This document shows, one piece after another, positions 44,962 to 55,896 of a stretch of 64,000 bases of DNA; positions within the stretch are counted from its first letter, which is position 1; every line of letters starts with the position of its first letter. Made by a program: the position numbers and the translations under genes. The DNA is from Wolfiporia cocos (lineage: Eukaryota > Basidiomycota > Agaricomycetes > Polyporales > Phaeolaceae). The notes beneath the pieces are model-generated. The model had not been told where the DNA came from. It searched no databases and worked only from the letters and a program-made list of their open reading frames with translations. Where the stretch lies: NCBI GenBank assembly GCA_029448655.1, contig JACCLO010000003.1:1426001-1490000 (forward strand). The letters are read 5' to 3'.

Positions 44962-47900
44962 TCAAAGTGGTGCAAAGCTGTTCTCGCCGAGCGGGTCATC
45001 CAGATCGTCGACTCCGTCCTCCTCAGGACCCAAATCCCCATCCTCGTCTTCGTAATTTCCCCCCCATTTCCCTCTTCGTCTTCGCACTGCTCTTCCACTT
45101 CGTCCTCGGCAACTTGATACCCATAGTCCAGCTCCTCCTCAATGAGCCTCATATCTGCCACATGCTCCTCCTCCTCGCCGCCGTCGTCCTCTTCCTCACC
45201 CTCTGTGTTATTTGCCTCAGCCTCGTAAGTGAGTTCCAGATTTTGTTGAGTGGCTCTCTTCTCGCTAATTGGGGGATGTGCATGCTCAGTGGGATTACTT
45301 GCAGGGGGTAGGGTAATAATTTGTGACATGCTCCCCTTGTGTTCAACACCTCCACCTAAGTATCTCATGAACATATCCCTGTCAACATGCCTTGGAACAA
45401 TTAACCAATGTCAGACTGAGATATCAAACAACTTACATGTTCACATAATAATTTTTGTAGTCCATGTCATCTTCACCATGAATTTGGTGGGCGCCGGATG
45501 AACCGAGAAGGTGATCTGTACATCCATCTGTGAAGGCCGGAATGAGATGAGCTGCGCAAAGAACGTTGTCAGGGTCTAAGAAGCCGAAAGCATTCCTATC
45601 GTCATCAGGCACAAAACCGATGCGGTGGAGTCTGCGTGTCTGAAACCCCCCTAGAGCTGATAGATCTTGTCCAAACCAGCGCACCCAGAGAAAATCCATG
45701 CGGCGCGGTCTTTTAGATGTTGAATATATACCAGTATGCTCCACCATGACGTGAAATATTCCGATTACGCGCACGTACCAATACGGGTGAGTGTTCACAT
45801 TGTGGTCCTGATTGTCCTCATGAGTGAGCACCATCACATCCGGGTGGGTCCTTGGATTGATCGTGTCCTGGTCACGCCTCATGTCGTACGTAGTGTAGTT
45901 TACGCACACGACCTTGTGGAAGTATATTTTGTTCTCGAGAATCTTGAGTGTTGCGTGCTCCTCAGGTGTGAATTCGTTCTCGTCGCAGTCAAACTCACGC
46001 CCCATCAAGCACGACAGGAGATGGTTTTTTAGGAGAGGTATAAAATTCTAATGATCAAAAATGTTAATTCTGTGATTTTCAAAACAAAATCGCTCACCTC
46101 AAAGGTGCGGTCATCTTTGTTGGCCTTGAGCCAGCGCGGGATATTCTCCCAAACTGGGGTGTAGTCAGACATATGATAGTGATCAAAAGGGGAGGAATAT
46201 TCTGGCAATGGAATATTTGCCCATTCGATAACTCATTCGCCGTTCCACCACTGGTGTTCATGTCTGTTGCTTTCCCCTTCCCTTTACCTTGCCTTAATTT
46301 ATTTCTATTGCTGATGACGGAACCTCGCTCGCGCATTGCTGCAGTACGCCTGCCACGAGCAGTGTGCTCTTTAGGCAACTCCTGTGTATCATAGGCTTCG
46401 CAAGTAGTATTGACGAATGCACGGAGTGATTCCCCAAGAGACTCGGTCGCACGAGTAAAGACTGTGAGGGTATCCTCCGTGTGTAAGCATAGTTTCGCAA
46501 GGGCATGCCATGTAGCCAGCTTGAACAGCAACGTGAGGACCACTTCGTTATGCTCTGGTGGCAATAACATATCAAGGACGGGAATGATGCACTAGAGCGG
46601 GGGTGAGCGAGGAAATACAAATAACGTATTTTGTAACACACCTGTAAAATATCTTCAAAGTCCCTTGCAGCCAGCTGCTTCATCGCAGACACATTGTTCG
46701 TGAAACGACGAATTGTGTCGCGTCTGAATGTGGGTACAAGGCAGAACCTAGGTTGTATACTTGAACATATTCATACAATGACCATAAATTTCCGTACCTT
46801 TTGTTCAAAATGAGGATTCTGTCTTTGCCTTCTGCATACAAAATAAAATATGCATTAGATGTGTGAATACAGAAGGTCAGGCACAAACATTGAGTAGAAG
46901 TTGAAGCCAAACTTTGAAAGTCGTTGAGAAAATGCACTCTAGACACCCATGAGCATGTAATTTTTTATGGTCATCACATCGCTCACCCTAGTCATCACCA
47001 GTGATTTTGGGTCGAGAATCTTGGTAATTTTCTTGCTATTGAGCACAAACCCTTTCCTGAATACCGACCTCCTTGCGCCATCGATCAAATTCTGAATAGA
47101 AGTAGTGTCGACGCGAAGTATATTTCGACGCTCCATGTCTGCAGGCGTGCCCATCTCAGAAATATCTGCCTTTTGTATCAGGCAGCACGGGCAAGGGCAT
47201 TGAGCCAGGTAGCGAATGCACGCAAGCAATATCCTGTAAATTCACATTAGTATACGAGACACGATCAATCGTACACTTCAGTCCTTACTTCTCAGGATAA
47301 TCAGCTGAATATGTGAAAAATCGAGGGAATAGGTGGTGTAATATACCATCGCCGCATTTTTCTAAAATGCCATGTTCATATGCCTTCATGAACTCCGGAT
47401 CGAGGATGAGCAGCCATATGGCATTCATGAGCTCACGTTTGCAAAATCGTAGTACGTCGGCGGTTGCAGCTGTGTCGTAAAGTGATTGATATCTATCTTG
47501 GATGAAGTCAGGAAGCTGAGATATGACCACATTAATAAAATACACGATAGACAGAAAAAGCGAATACTTACAGATGGCACATAGTGTCACAATATTTTCG
47601 TGACGTTCCCTTATTTTTACAGAACGCCTTTCGCTGGGATCGACGACAAAGGCACGTGACCGTCTTACAGCGGCACGTTACTTACAGTAGATAATGCGCG
47701 TCTCTGTAGAGTAGATAAGATAAGTACATCAGTTGGTTACATAAGCATTCCAGACCCCTAACTGGTAGGTGCGTGCGCACAGGCCACGTCGCTTTAGGGC
47801 AAGGTTTACTACTAGGGATTACAGCGCTACTCTGATGTATATATACCTAGGGCTCTGAGGTGTCTTACCTCAGAACCTTTATTCTCTACCATGCCTTAGG

Positions 47901-48605
47901 GCACTTTTATTCCATCCTGCGCGCTCTCCCTTGTTAAAGCTTGCTAGTCTGTGTGACGTACCTCGACCTCGACTTAGGCGTGGTGACCCTTTGTCGACTT
48001 AGTCTAGGGATGCCATGACTTGTGAGCAGGGACTTAGGTGTTGAGGGATGACCCAGAAGAGTATTTGGGTCACATAGGTAAGGTGATGTGCGCAAAAGGA
48101 AGTGGGCTTGTTGTGTATGTATTTTGATATAAAACCGAAAAACACGTAGATGGGCCACAGAGAAGCGGAACCAAAACTGGTGAGGTGAGTAGAATCTGAC
48201 CATAGCATGATCAGCACAATTGCAACTTCGGTATCCACAGGATCATTTGGGTCAGGAGGTTGGGAGCATATTTTCTTGTACTCCAGGAGCATAGCATCAG
48301 AGTTGAACAGTTCTGAGTAAACATGGATGTCGTCCACTTCTGCCGACTCCTCATCAACCATCCTGTCGGAAGAATTCTTCGGTCGTCTCCAGAACTGCTT
48401 GTAAGGGATCCACTGGTAGGAGCTTGCCTCAGGATCTCAGCAGACTGTCTTGATAATATCCAGAATGCTACGATGGTATACATCCGGAACCTCCAGTTGT
48501 GGCGCTTCGCTCTCGTCGGCCCATTTTTCCTTCTCTTTCAGCAGTCTGACTGTGACAGAGCTTTTATTCCATCCATCTGCAGCGGAAAATTCTGGGTGCT
48601 TAGCT
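44962..48605 (-). pseudogene. Plavaka transposase copy B, interrupted
   Basis: Second Plavaka transposase, related to copy A. Blocks: IMLWSDSTHLTSFGSASLWP, SKYIHNKPTSFCAHHLTYV, LPDFIQDRYQSLYDTAATAD, MKAYEHGILEKCGDGI, FPRFFTYSADYPEK, MDFLWVRWFGQDL, HLIPAF, MFMRYLGGGVEHKG. Lesions: TGA at 48437-48439 (CGC in copy A), a 488-bp solo LTR inserted at 47585-48072, loss of about 110 residues near 46250 compared with copy A, and a frameshift in a run of seven C at 45059-45065; the original stop is 44962-44964. The N-terminal part is missing beyond about 48605, where intron-like repeats begin. Confidence 0.88.
47585..48072 (+). mobile_element. Solo LTR, 488 bp, 5-bp duplication CATAG
   Basis: TGTCACAATATTTTCG ... 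TTTGGGTCA, with CATAG at 47580-47584 and 48073-48077. Removing it rejoins Plavaka copy B. It has a TATA-like TGTATATATACC and shares CAGGCCACGTCGCTTTAGG with the LTR at 53545 (opposite strand), so both belong to one family. Confidence 0.88.
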
Positions 48606-48785
48606 TAATGTCATCGAGCCTTCCTTCGGTCTCGGCCGTATCCTGTACACGCTCCTGATGCATTAGTTGAGTATTTCCGTGAGCACTTCTACCTTTCTAA
48701 GCGCATATGAGAAAGGTGAGTGCCTAACTTAGCGTCATTGAGCCTTCCTTCGGTCTCGGTCGTATACTGTACATGCTCCTGGTAG
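48596..48785 (+). repeat. Two intron-like repeat units, plus orientation
   Basis: 48596-48666 (GTGCTTAG...CATTAG) and 48716-48785 (GTGAGTGC...GGTAG) share a core TCATYGAGCCTTCCTTCGG. Each has GT...TAG ends and is 70-71 bp long, separated by 49 bp. The same family occurs in opposite orientation at 49983-50740. Confidence 0.7.
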
Positions 48786-49221
48786 TATGGTATGAATTGC
48801 ATGATCACTTTGATCATTATGCGTGGTCAGTCGACATTATACCCTTGCGCTAGTTCATCCCTGAGCTTGAGTAATTGAGTCTCGTCCATTTAGTTTCGGC
48901 GCGCGCACTGTCCCCATCGTCTGTGATATTTCTCTTGCGTTTGCTAAACGTTTGATGTCCTCCAGAGGCATCCTCTATGAGAGTAGTGTCTTCGTCCGGA
49001 GCAGACTGGCTAGAGATGGCAACGTTGTTGGGAGGCGGAATGGGAGGCCACTGAAAATCAACGATGAGATTGAGAAAACACCCATAACAGGTGTATCACA
49101 TACCCGAGTGATTTTTTTTTCGGGGAATGTGGTTGGTATCTTCTTTGGGTCAGGGAGAAGGTCACTATATGCGCATATATTCAGCTTAAAATGGGCCGAG
49201 CTGGGCACTATGCGTTAAGAC

Positions 49222-49659
49222 TCACTGTATGCAGAAGCCCTGGGATATCATTATCTTGTCCTCCATCCTTCCTTGGCCACGCTTGTCCAGGCTGCATCTT
49301 ACATTTCCTAACCCTTGGAAGAGGACTGCAGTAGTAGTGCGGGTGGCCTCCCACGAGTTATGCTGCTCGTGCGGGTTTTTGACATCAGCATTATGAAAGT
49401 CGCCTAGTAATACTGAAGAGAGCCAAGTTGCCCTATGAGCAATTGAAAGAGAATCCTCAAGCATTTTATAGGCAACGGGGTGATAAAAAGGAATAGTCAT
49501 GCCCAAGGCACGTGAGTCAGCGGGGGGAGTGTAGCGCTGCAACTCTTTTATGAGATTGGTAGTGCGCGTGGAAGTTATGTCGAGAGCAAAGATAATGTCG
49601 CTGGAGTGGACAGTCTCTGAGGATAGTCCGAAGTCACTGCGAGACGCATCCAAGGACAT
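49222..49659 (-). CDS. Unrecognised small protein gene in the composite element
   Basis: The minus strand is open for 145 codons: MSLDASRSDFGLSSETVH, then TNLIKELQRYTPPADS, then RGQGRMEDKIMISQG. A possible further exon at 49052-48860 (FQWPPIPPPNNVAISS, then FSKRKRNITDDGD) has coding-like composition, but no splice I tried joins it in frame. I do not recognise the family. It sits between two clusters of intron-like repeats. Confidence 0.35.
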   Translation of the reverse strand: MSLDASRSDFGLSSETVHSSDIIFALDITSTRTTNLIKELQRYTPPADSRALGMTIPFYHPVAYKMLEDSLSIAHRATWLSSVLLGDFHNADVKNPHEQHNSWEATRTTTAVLFQGLGNVRCSLDKRGQGRMEDKIMISQGFCIQ

Positions 49660-49982
49660 TGCGAAGTGGGTGGAAAGATAAGGGAAAAAACGTTGAAGTG
49701 GGTGAGTGTACCTATAAGCGCCATATTACTTATTATGGAGTTGACGCCACTGTGATAAGGTTCTGGACTTCCATAAATGGTCATTGACCTCGGCCACTTT
49801 GACTTCTGACTTTCATACCTCCCCACATTGCAATACAGTGCATGTCATCTGCTTTGCTATATGTTTTATATAGAATAGCTAGGCAATGAGTGAGAAATAT
49901 GCAATTTATTAATCCAGGTTTGTGGTGTATCATAAGCTAAGTCCTTACTCATGCGCTTAGGAATGCGCATAGTAACGCTTAC

Positions 49983-50740
49983 CTACCACACTAGAAGCGT
50001 GTACAGTATATGACCGAGACAGAAGGAAGGCTCAATGATGTTAAGCTAAGTACTCACTTCCTCATATTCGATTAGAAGAGTAGAGATGCGCACAGTATCA
50101 CTTACCTACTGCACCAGAAACGTGTACAGTATATGACCGAGACCGAAGGAAGGCTCGATGACGTCGGGTTAAGCACTCACCTTCCTCATATTCGATTAGA
50201 AGAGTAGAGATGCACGGTAAGAACCTACTCACATATTATGTTAGAAGCGTGTACAATATACGACCGAGACAAAGGAAGGCTCAATGATGTTGGGTGATGT
50301 ACTCACCTTTTGCAAAAAGAGATAGAGCCATGCGAGTAAGTAGCCTAGTTGAGTGTTCTTGATGAGGAACATGTAGATGCGCACGAGGAAGTAGCCTAGC
50401 ATGACAAGGAACATGTAGATGTACACGAGGAATTAGTCTGGCTCGACGGTCTGGGTAAGGCACAGATAGGTGCGCGAGATCTGCAATTGCAGATTCTTGT
50501 GTTCGCGTCTTCGTTTATTGGGCGTTCCGTTGGTCTTCGCGTCTTCTTCTGCTTGGCGCCCCACTGGGCATTCTGAGAGATGATCAACCTATTGCGAGCA
50601 CAGTGTGTGGGTGTACAGATGAGATGACTCGCAGGTCACTGTCACCATTGCTACAAAGTCCAAATTGGCCATCAATGCATCAAGGATAGTATACAACCGA
50701 GACCAAAGGAAGGCTCAATGACGTCGGAATAAGAACTCAC
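49983..50740 (-). repeat. Four intron-like repeat units, minus orientation
   Basis: 49983-50057, 50106-50180, 50225-50306 and 50651-50740. Read on the minus strand, each starts GTGAGT, contains TCATTGAGCCTTCCTT or a one-base variant, and the first two end in TAG with consistent spacing; the ends of the third and fourth are looser. The first three form a tandem with a 120-127 bp period. Stretches of 44-48 bp between them contain CTTCTAATCGAATATGAG. Confidence 0.7.
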
Positions 50741-51104
50741 CATTCATGTCTACGCTTAGAGGGCAGAGATGCGTGCAGTAACACTAACCTACTGCGGAGA
50801 AATGGACGAGACTCAATTGCTCAAGCTCAGAGTTAATTTATTCTTGCTCTGCAGGAAGCACAAAATCAGGGCCAGCGCAGGGCCACTTCCTCAACTGCTC
50901 GCGCCTTCTACAGTTCAGCAGACTCTATGCCGTTATCACGTTCACAAAAAAAAAAGAAGAGCTTGATTTATGCTGAAGCGTGGAGAGAGCACGTGAGCGT
51001 GTTACGTGCTTAAAACGGAGTGCGCATTGGCTTCCGCAACTCAATCTCGTTCCTTCATCTCCGTAGTCTTCTTCACTGATAGGCGAGCCTCGACTATATC
51101 AAAT

Positions 51105-53105
51105 ATGGCTCGCGTATCTGGATCCTTAGCTTCTCGTGCCAAGGGAGCCACCGCTCGTGCGCAACATTCCCAGTCTACGCCAGCTTCCCGTCCAGGCCCA
51201 CGGCCAGCCTATAAAGGTGCGCAAACAACGCATGAGGAGGATGATCAGCCGGCAGCGAAGCGCGCTCGCGTGGACTCGACCGGTGCTTCTTACCATCGCC
51301 GCTCCTCTGGCGAGGAAGTCACTGCTGGAGCAGCAACAGCAGGCAGAGCCTCCAATGCGAGACACGTGTGAGACGAATCTTCGGACGAAGAAGAGGACGA
51401 GGCAAGCAATCAAGAAAATGAAGATCAAGAAAATCAAGAGAATCAAGAAAATCAAGAAGATCCAGAGGAGAGAGAAGTGGACGAGGATGAAGAAGACGAA
51501 GACCCGGTACTCAAGCTGCCAGGAACTAAGAAGGAATTCAAAGACCTGATCAACTGCATGCAGCACAAGGATGCGAAGTCTGTCATCCCTGCAAATAGGT
51601 AAGTCGCCAGTTTTGCAGCATATATGCGCCTTTCTGATACCGCATCGCCAGCCAGCGTCTCGTATCATATGCGGAGGCAGGCCGATGGGTCATGTGCACC
51701 ATTAATACCTTCATGGACGTCAAGCTTTCCCTGGAGATTGGGATGACGCTCGATGGAGTCCTGGAAGCTGAATGGTGCACGTCTGAGTTCAAGCGTCTGT
51801 GCGTTTTTCTTGATTTACGCTCCGAGATACCTGCATATATTCGCCCATATAGTGCGCATATATGCAGGTATCGCGCATTTTTTCGCTGTCTGATAGCACA
51901 TAGCTCTAATGATGAGATCCGACACCAACTCAACGACTATCACAAGCTCATCCGAGTTTGTCCTTGCCTGCGTGTGCAAATCACTTACTTTGAGATGTAT
52001 CCTGACGCCACCCTACAGCTGGCGAAATTCGTGCGTACATATATTTGAGATCTCATCTTCTGACTGTATGTTTTGGTTAGCTCACGTCGAAGGCACGCAA
52101 CGCACGCAACGATGATGTTGCGAAGCTCAAACGATTAGCTCTCTCGTATCTTCCTGACCTCGACCACCCCGACATCCCCAAAATTGACCATAACATTGAC
52201 AAGAAAAAACGCGGATTCCATCACCCTGCCACAGGTCGGCTCCTTGTGCCACACAAGTGGCGAGATGACTTTGACGAAGACCCTGCTGAGTAAGTCGTGC
52301 TTGCTGCGGACCACTTCCCCTCGCTCTGCTATCCCGAGAATGAATTTGTAAGGGACCGTCCCAACATCAATCTACTCCTGTCGCCTATTTTGGCTGCGGT
52401 ACGTGCGTGGTTTCTCAGAGATACTCTGCTGACATCTTCAGTAGAATTACCGCTGCTTATTCAGAGGACCAAAGGCTGGTTTCAGCGAGTATACACCTGG
52501 CGCCAGGCCTGGGCGCCCTTCAATATCCAAGTATTACAAGATGAAGGAGGTGATGAAGGAAACAATCGCATATACTGCCTGCCTCGTACGTTCCCTCGTG
52601 CAACGCTAATAATCGTCTTAGGCACGCTTTGCATATAGCGCACAGGAATCGTGGAGCGAAGCCAAAGACAACTTTGTCGTTCAAGAATTTTACGAAAACA
52701 TCATCAAGTTGTTCACCAACAAGAAGTGGGGGGAAAAGACGATTGCTTGGTGGAACAAGTAAGTGGACCGGATCCTTAGGATACTTGTCTCACAACAAGC
52801 CTAGGGAAATCTGGGGGAGACAAGTCAAGGTTGTTGCGCCCAACGGGAAGAGGATTCGAAGACTCAAGGGGCCGTCCGCATTGGATCTCATCTTCGCTGG
52901 CTTTACCACTGACGAAGCAGTGGGCGGAGTCGCTGGGAGTGCTAACTTAGAGCAAGGCACCCTTGCTTCCGCTGATATGTCGTCTTCACCAAGCTCCCCG
53001 TCCTCGCCAAACCACTCGTCCTCGGCGGAGCCCTCATCCTCGGCGGACCCCTCATCCTCGGCGGACCCCTCATCCTCGGCGGACCCCTCATCCTCGCCTT
53101 CCTAG
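51105..53105 (+). pseudogene. DUF6698-type transposon-associated gene with an in-frame stop
   Basis: ATG at 51105 (MARVSGSLASRAKGATARAQ). The frame runs through a TGA after NARHV (51369-51371) and on, still in frame, into an acidic stretch (DESSDEEEDEASNQ ... EVDEDEEDEDP). Further exons carry CTINTFMDVKLSLEIGMTL, SNDEIRHQLNDYHKLI, KARNARNDDVAKLKRLALSY, HPATGRLLVPHKW, and ARFAYSAQESWSEA with FYENIIKLF and WWNK. These blocks match DUF6698 proteins, which are abundant in mushroom genomes. The end is low-complexity SSADPS repeats. The stop, probably once CGA, marks it as decayed; the function of the family is unknown. Confidence 0.65.
53016..53098 (+). repeat. 18-bp tandem repeat coding SSADPS
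   Basis: About 4.5 copies of TCATCCTCGGCGGACCCC at the 3' end of the DUF6698 gene, in frame. Confidence 0.85.
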
Positions 53106-53544
53106 AGCTCTTCTGATGCCTCATCTCTGCCCTGTGACTCTACGCTCTCGCTGCTTGCTAGTGCTCCTTGCTCGTATCAATTTATTGCTCTGTGTCTGAC
53201 CCGCTCCCTACAATTGTCGCTGTCTTTGCTGCTTTTATTGATCGTTGCTCTCACGCACTCAAATATTCCAATCTCCCTCCCTTGCGATGCTGTAATACCT
53301 ACTCTGCACCACGATTTCTGCGATTCCTGACTGCCCAGTAGATTCGCTCGATGTAGTATGCCATTAGTAGTATTGACCACTGTATTGTAACCGCACGCGA
53401 ATTATAATTTGCCCTGGACGTACTTCGAGTGCCTCAGATTAATCATCAGTCTGGGCGATTGGTCACAATATAATGTCTGAGTCAATACATTCTGGCCCAT
53501 GAGGCCTGGCATCTGGTGGCTGACTTGAAACCATTCACCGGGGG
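53106..53544. other. No gene seen
   Basis: AT-moderate sequence after the DUF6698 gene. The stretch GGCATCTGGTGG near 53510 resembles, in inverse orientation, the 31-bp repeats at 54589. Nothing else is recognised. Confidence 0.35.
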
Positions 53545-54569
53545 TGACCCAATACTCGGGGTCATACCTCAACATAACGCCCCGCTCCACTAGCCGGCAT
53601 CCTACGAGCGTCGTAGACATTGAGTGGACAAGGCTCTAAGTCGTCGAGGTTGAGGTTCCCAAGACTAGCAAGCTTTAATGACGCAGCAAGGTATGGAGTA
53701 ATGGTTGCCCTAAGGCAGAGCCAAATTGATGAGTCTGAGGTTTGCCTCAGACTCTAGGGTTTATATACATCAAGGGAGCTGACACAAACTTACACGTTTG
53801 TGGGACTCTGTACTACAGAGGAATCCTAACGCGCCCTACAGGGCGGTGCGCAACCGCAACAGCGGTGAACTTGTCGGCTGTACCCTAAAGAGGGACTCCT
53901 AGAGTCGACATGTTGAGGCGCGCACAGTCAAGCAAGACGAGCTGGGCCCCCGGCCAGAGAGCGCACACAAAGAGGTGAGAGTAAGGGGCTATGCCCAGTT
54001 GTCGAGAATCTTAGGAATGGGGAGTAAGCCCACATTCCGTCGTAATATATACATGAGCGATGGAGCTACTAGTACTGCCCTAAAGAGAAGGCCTGTGCGC
54101 CGTATCTACTGGGTCATGTGCTAAGTGACGCGTCATGTAACTACTGTGACCATAGTGTGAGTACCGGAGGCGCGCGCTACCCTACAGCGCTAACCTAACG
54201 ACCAGGTGACCTGCAATAACTGGGAGTGACGCTGGAGGTAACTACAGCGCAGAGGCACGGCGTACGCCTAGCGCCGTGCGTGCGTCCTATAGCGAGGGAG
54301 TACAAACCTGCATAGCGAAAGTTTGTGACAGGAGCGCCTGTATACTAAGTAATACCCTTGCCCTAAAGCGACGTGGCCTGTGCGCACGCGCCTCACAGCC
54401 AGAGACCTAGAACGCTTATGTAACCTATGATGTAAGTAAGGGGTAGCCGCGCGCTAACTACTTGGACATACGCACCAGTAATGGCGCGCACGTGACGGCG
54501 AGTCCCTAGGTCGTGAGTTCGACCCCCGGTAATCGTATAATGAGAGGCGTCACCGGAAAAGTTGTGACA
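53545..54569 (-). mobile_element. Solo LTR (same family as 47585), minus orientation, split by a nested LTR
   Basis: Plus-strand ends TGACCC...TTGTGACA, flanked by GGGGG at 53540-53544 and 54570-54574. Without the nested insertion its two parts (53545-53779 and 54336-54569) sum to 469 bp, close to the 488 bp of the copy at 47585. They share CCCTAAAGCGACGTGGCCTG and the TATA region. Confidence 0.85.
53780..54330 (-). mobile_element. Nested solo LTR, 551 bp, 5-bp duplication GGAGC
   Basis: TGACACAAAC ... GTTTGTGACA, flanked by GGAGC at 53775-53779 and 54331-54335. It lies inside the LTR at 53545. It is a related but distinct family, with its own TATA-like CATGTATATATTACG on the minus strand. 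Confidence 0.85.
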
Positions 54570-54588
54570 GGGGGCCCTTGTAAGTTTG

Positions 54589-54743
54589 CAACAATTCACC
54601 AGATGCCTCTACAACTGTGCAACAATCCACCAAATGCCTCTACAACTGTGAAACAATCCACCAGATGCCTCTACAACTGTAAAACAATCCACCAGATGCC
54701 TCTGCAACTGTGAAACAATCCACCAGATGCCTTTATGAGTTTC
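54589..54743. repeat. 31-bp tandem repeat, five units plus degenerate ones to about 54800
   Basis: Unit AACAATCCACCAGATGCCTC plus TACAACTGTGA. The units start at 54589, 54620, 54651, 54682 and 54713. They lie just inside the right end of the proposed composite Plavaka element, where subterminal repeats would be expected. Confidence 0.9.
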
Positions 54744-54988
54744 CCAGTGTTCACCAGATGCCACCCGTGACTTTGCAACAATTTACCGGATGCCTCGATA
54801 TTTTCCCAGAGGTCAAAATACAAAACATATTTTATCGGCCTAAATCGGTCTGATAACGTATACCAGTCTGACATTACTTTATCTACGCTTATCTACTATC
54901 TCGCCTTTTGCTGATGCTCACGTCTATGCCATCACGAGAAACAATTGGTTCTGGACTTTGTTGACCCTCATGACTGGCCTTGTGCCTG

Positions 54989-55370
54989 TGACACAAGCAA
55001 CACTTCAAGCAACTACTCAGGGGAATATGACTCGCGTGAAAGCGTATTCCTGATCTGAGGCTACTCAAGGCGTATAAGGCCAAGACGAGTCTGGGGTGCT
55101 ACCCTGCTCATCAGCCAGTATATATGCTATTCTACTGTTTGTACATGTTTGGCTACTGTATAGCTATTATGTAAGCTGATAGTCCGAGATAATGTAGATA
55201 ACCCTATAATGGGTGTAGGTACACGGCACAGAGTGTCCGGGGGTCTGACAACACGTGATGGGGTGATCGGGGTCCTTGCACGTGACTGCTTAGGTGTGCG
55301 CTTAGATAAGATAAGGGTTTAGGCTCTAGTCACTAGTCGCTGGCTAGGCGAAAGAAATCGGCTTGTGACA
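54989..55370 (+). mobile_element. Solo LTR, 382 bp, 5-bp duplication GCCTG
   Basis: TGACACAAGC...GGCTTGTGACA, with GCCTG at 54984-54988 and 55371-55375. The empty site is seen in units 1 and 2 as TTGTGCCTGTCGCAAC. Strand is arbitrary. Confidence 0.92.
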
Positions 55371-55534
55371 GCCTGTCGCAACAAACACTGTGCGCATCCA
55401 TCTCACAACTCCTATCTCTGTACACTGACTACTCAGCCGATTGAATGATCAGTATCTGTACACCTTCGAAGGTCGTCCCTATGTGGTGATGGTTACTAAC
55501 GTAGCGATATGCACTGCGAATAAATATCTGTCTG

Positions 55535-55896
55535 TGACACAAGTGCTATCTCAAGCAACTACTCAGGGGAATGTTTATCGCGTGGAAGCGTATTCCTGAT
55601 CTGAGGCTACTCAAGGCAACAAAGGCCAAGACGAGTCTGGGGTGTTCCCTGCTCGTCAGGCCGGTATATATGCTATCTAGGTGTTTGTACACGTTTGGCT
55701 ACTGTTCAGTATTACGTAAGCTAATAGTTCGTGATAACCCTAACCTAGGGGTAGAGCCGAGAGAAGAGTGTCCGGGGTCTGACTAGGCACGTGTGGGGTG
55801 TTCGGGGTCCTTGCACGTGATGCTTAGGCGGGCGCTTAGATAAGATAAGGGCTGTCGTTCAGTCGTTGGCTAACTGAATGAAATCGGCTTGTGACA
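55535..55896 (+). mobile_element. Solo LTR, 362 bp, same family, 5-bp duplication GTCTG
   Basis: TGACACAAGTG...GGCTTGTGACA, with GTCTG at 55530-55534 and 55897-55901. The empty site in unit 1 reads CTCTGTCTGAGGATG. It is clearly similar to 54989-55370 along its length, with small indels. Confidence 0.92.

Larger units (their letters stand above)
44606..54896. mobile_element. Probable composite Plavaka element, about 10.3 kb (ends inferred)
   Basis: Both ends carry GTAGATAAGCG facing inward, followed within 150 bp by TCAGACTGGTATA (44731 region; reverse complement at 54853-54873). Array sequence resumes just outside on both sides. Inside are transposase copy B (minus), a small minus-strand ORF at 49222-49659, a plus-strand DUF6698 pseudogene and nested solo LTRs. 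No exact target duplication was found, so this could also be two neighbouring elements. Confidence 0.45.

Noticed and set aside
45250..45501. Hydrophobic plus-strand ORFs over Plavaka copy B
   Set aside because: Antisense of the acidic tail of the transposase: acidic codons read in reverse give Leu/Ser/Phe.
54500..54545. tRNA-like box B (GAGTTCGACCCC)
   Set aside because: It sits inside a solo LTR; the flanking bases do not form a T-arm stem, and no matching acceptor or anticodon arms are visible.
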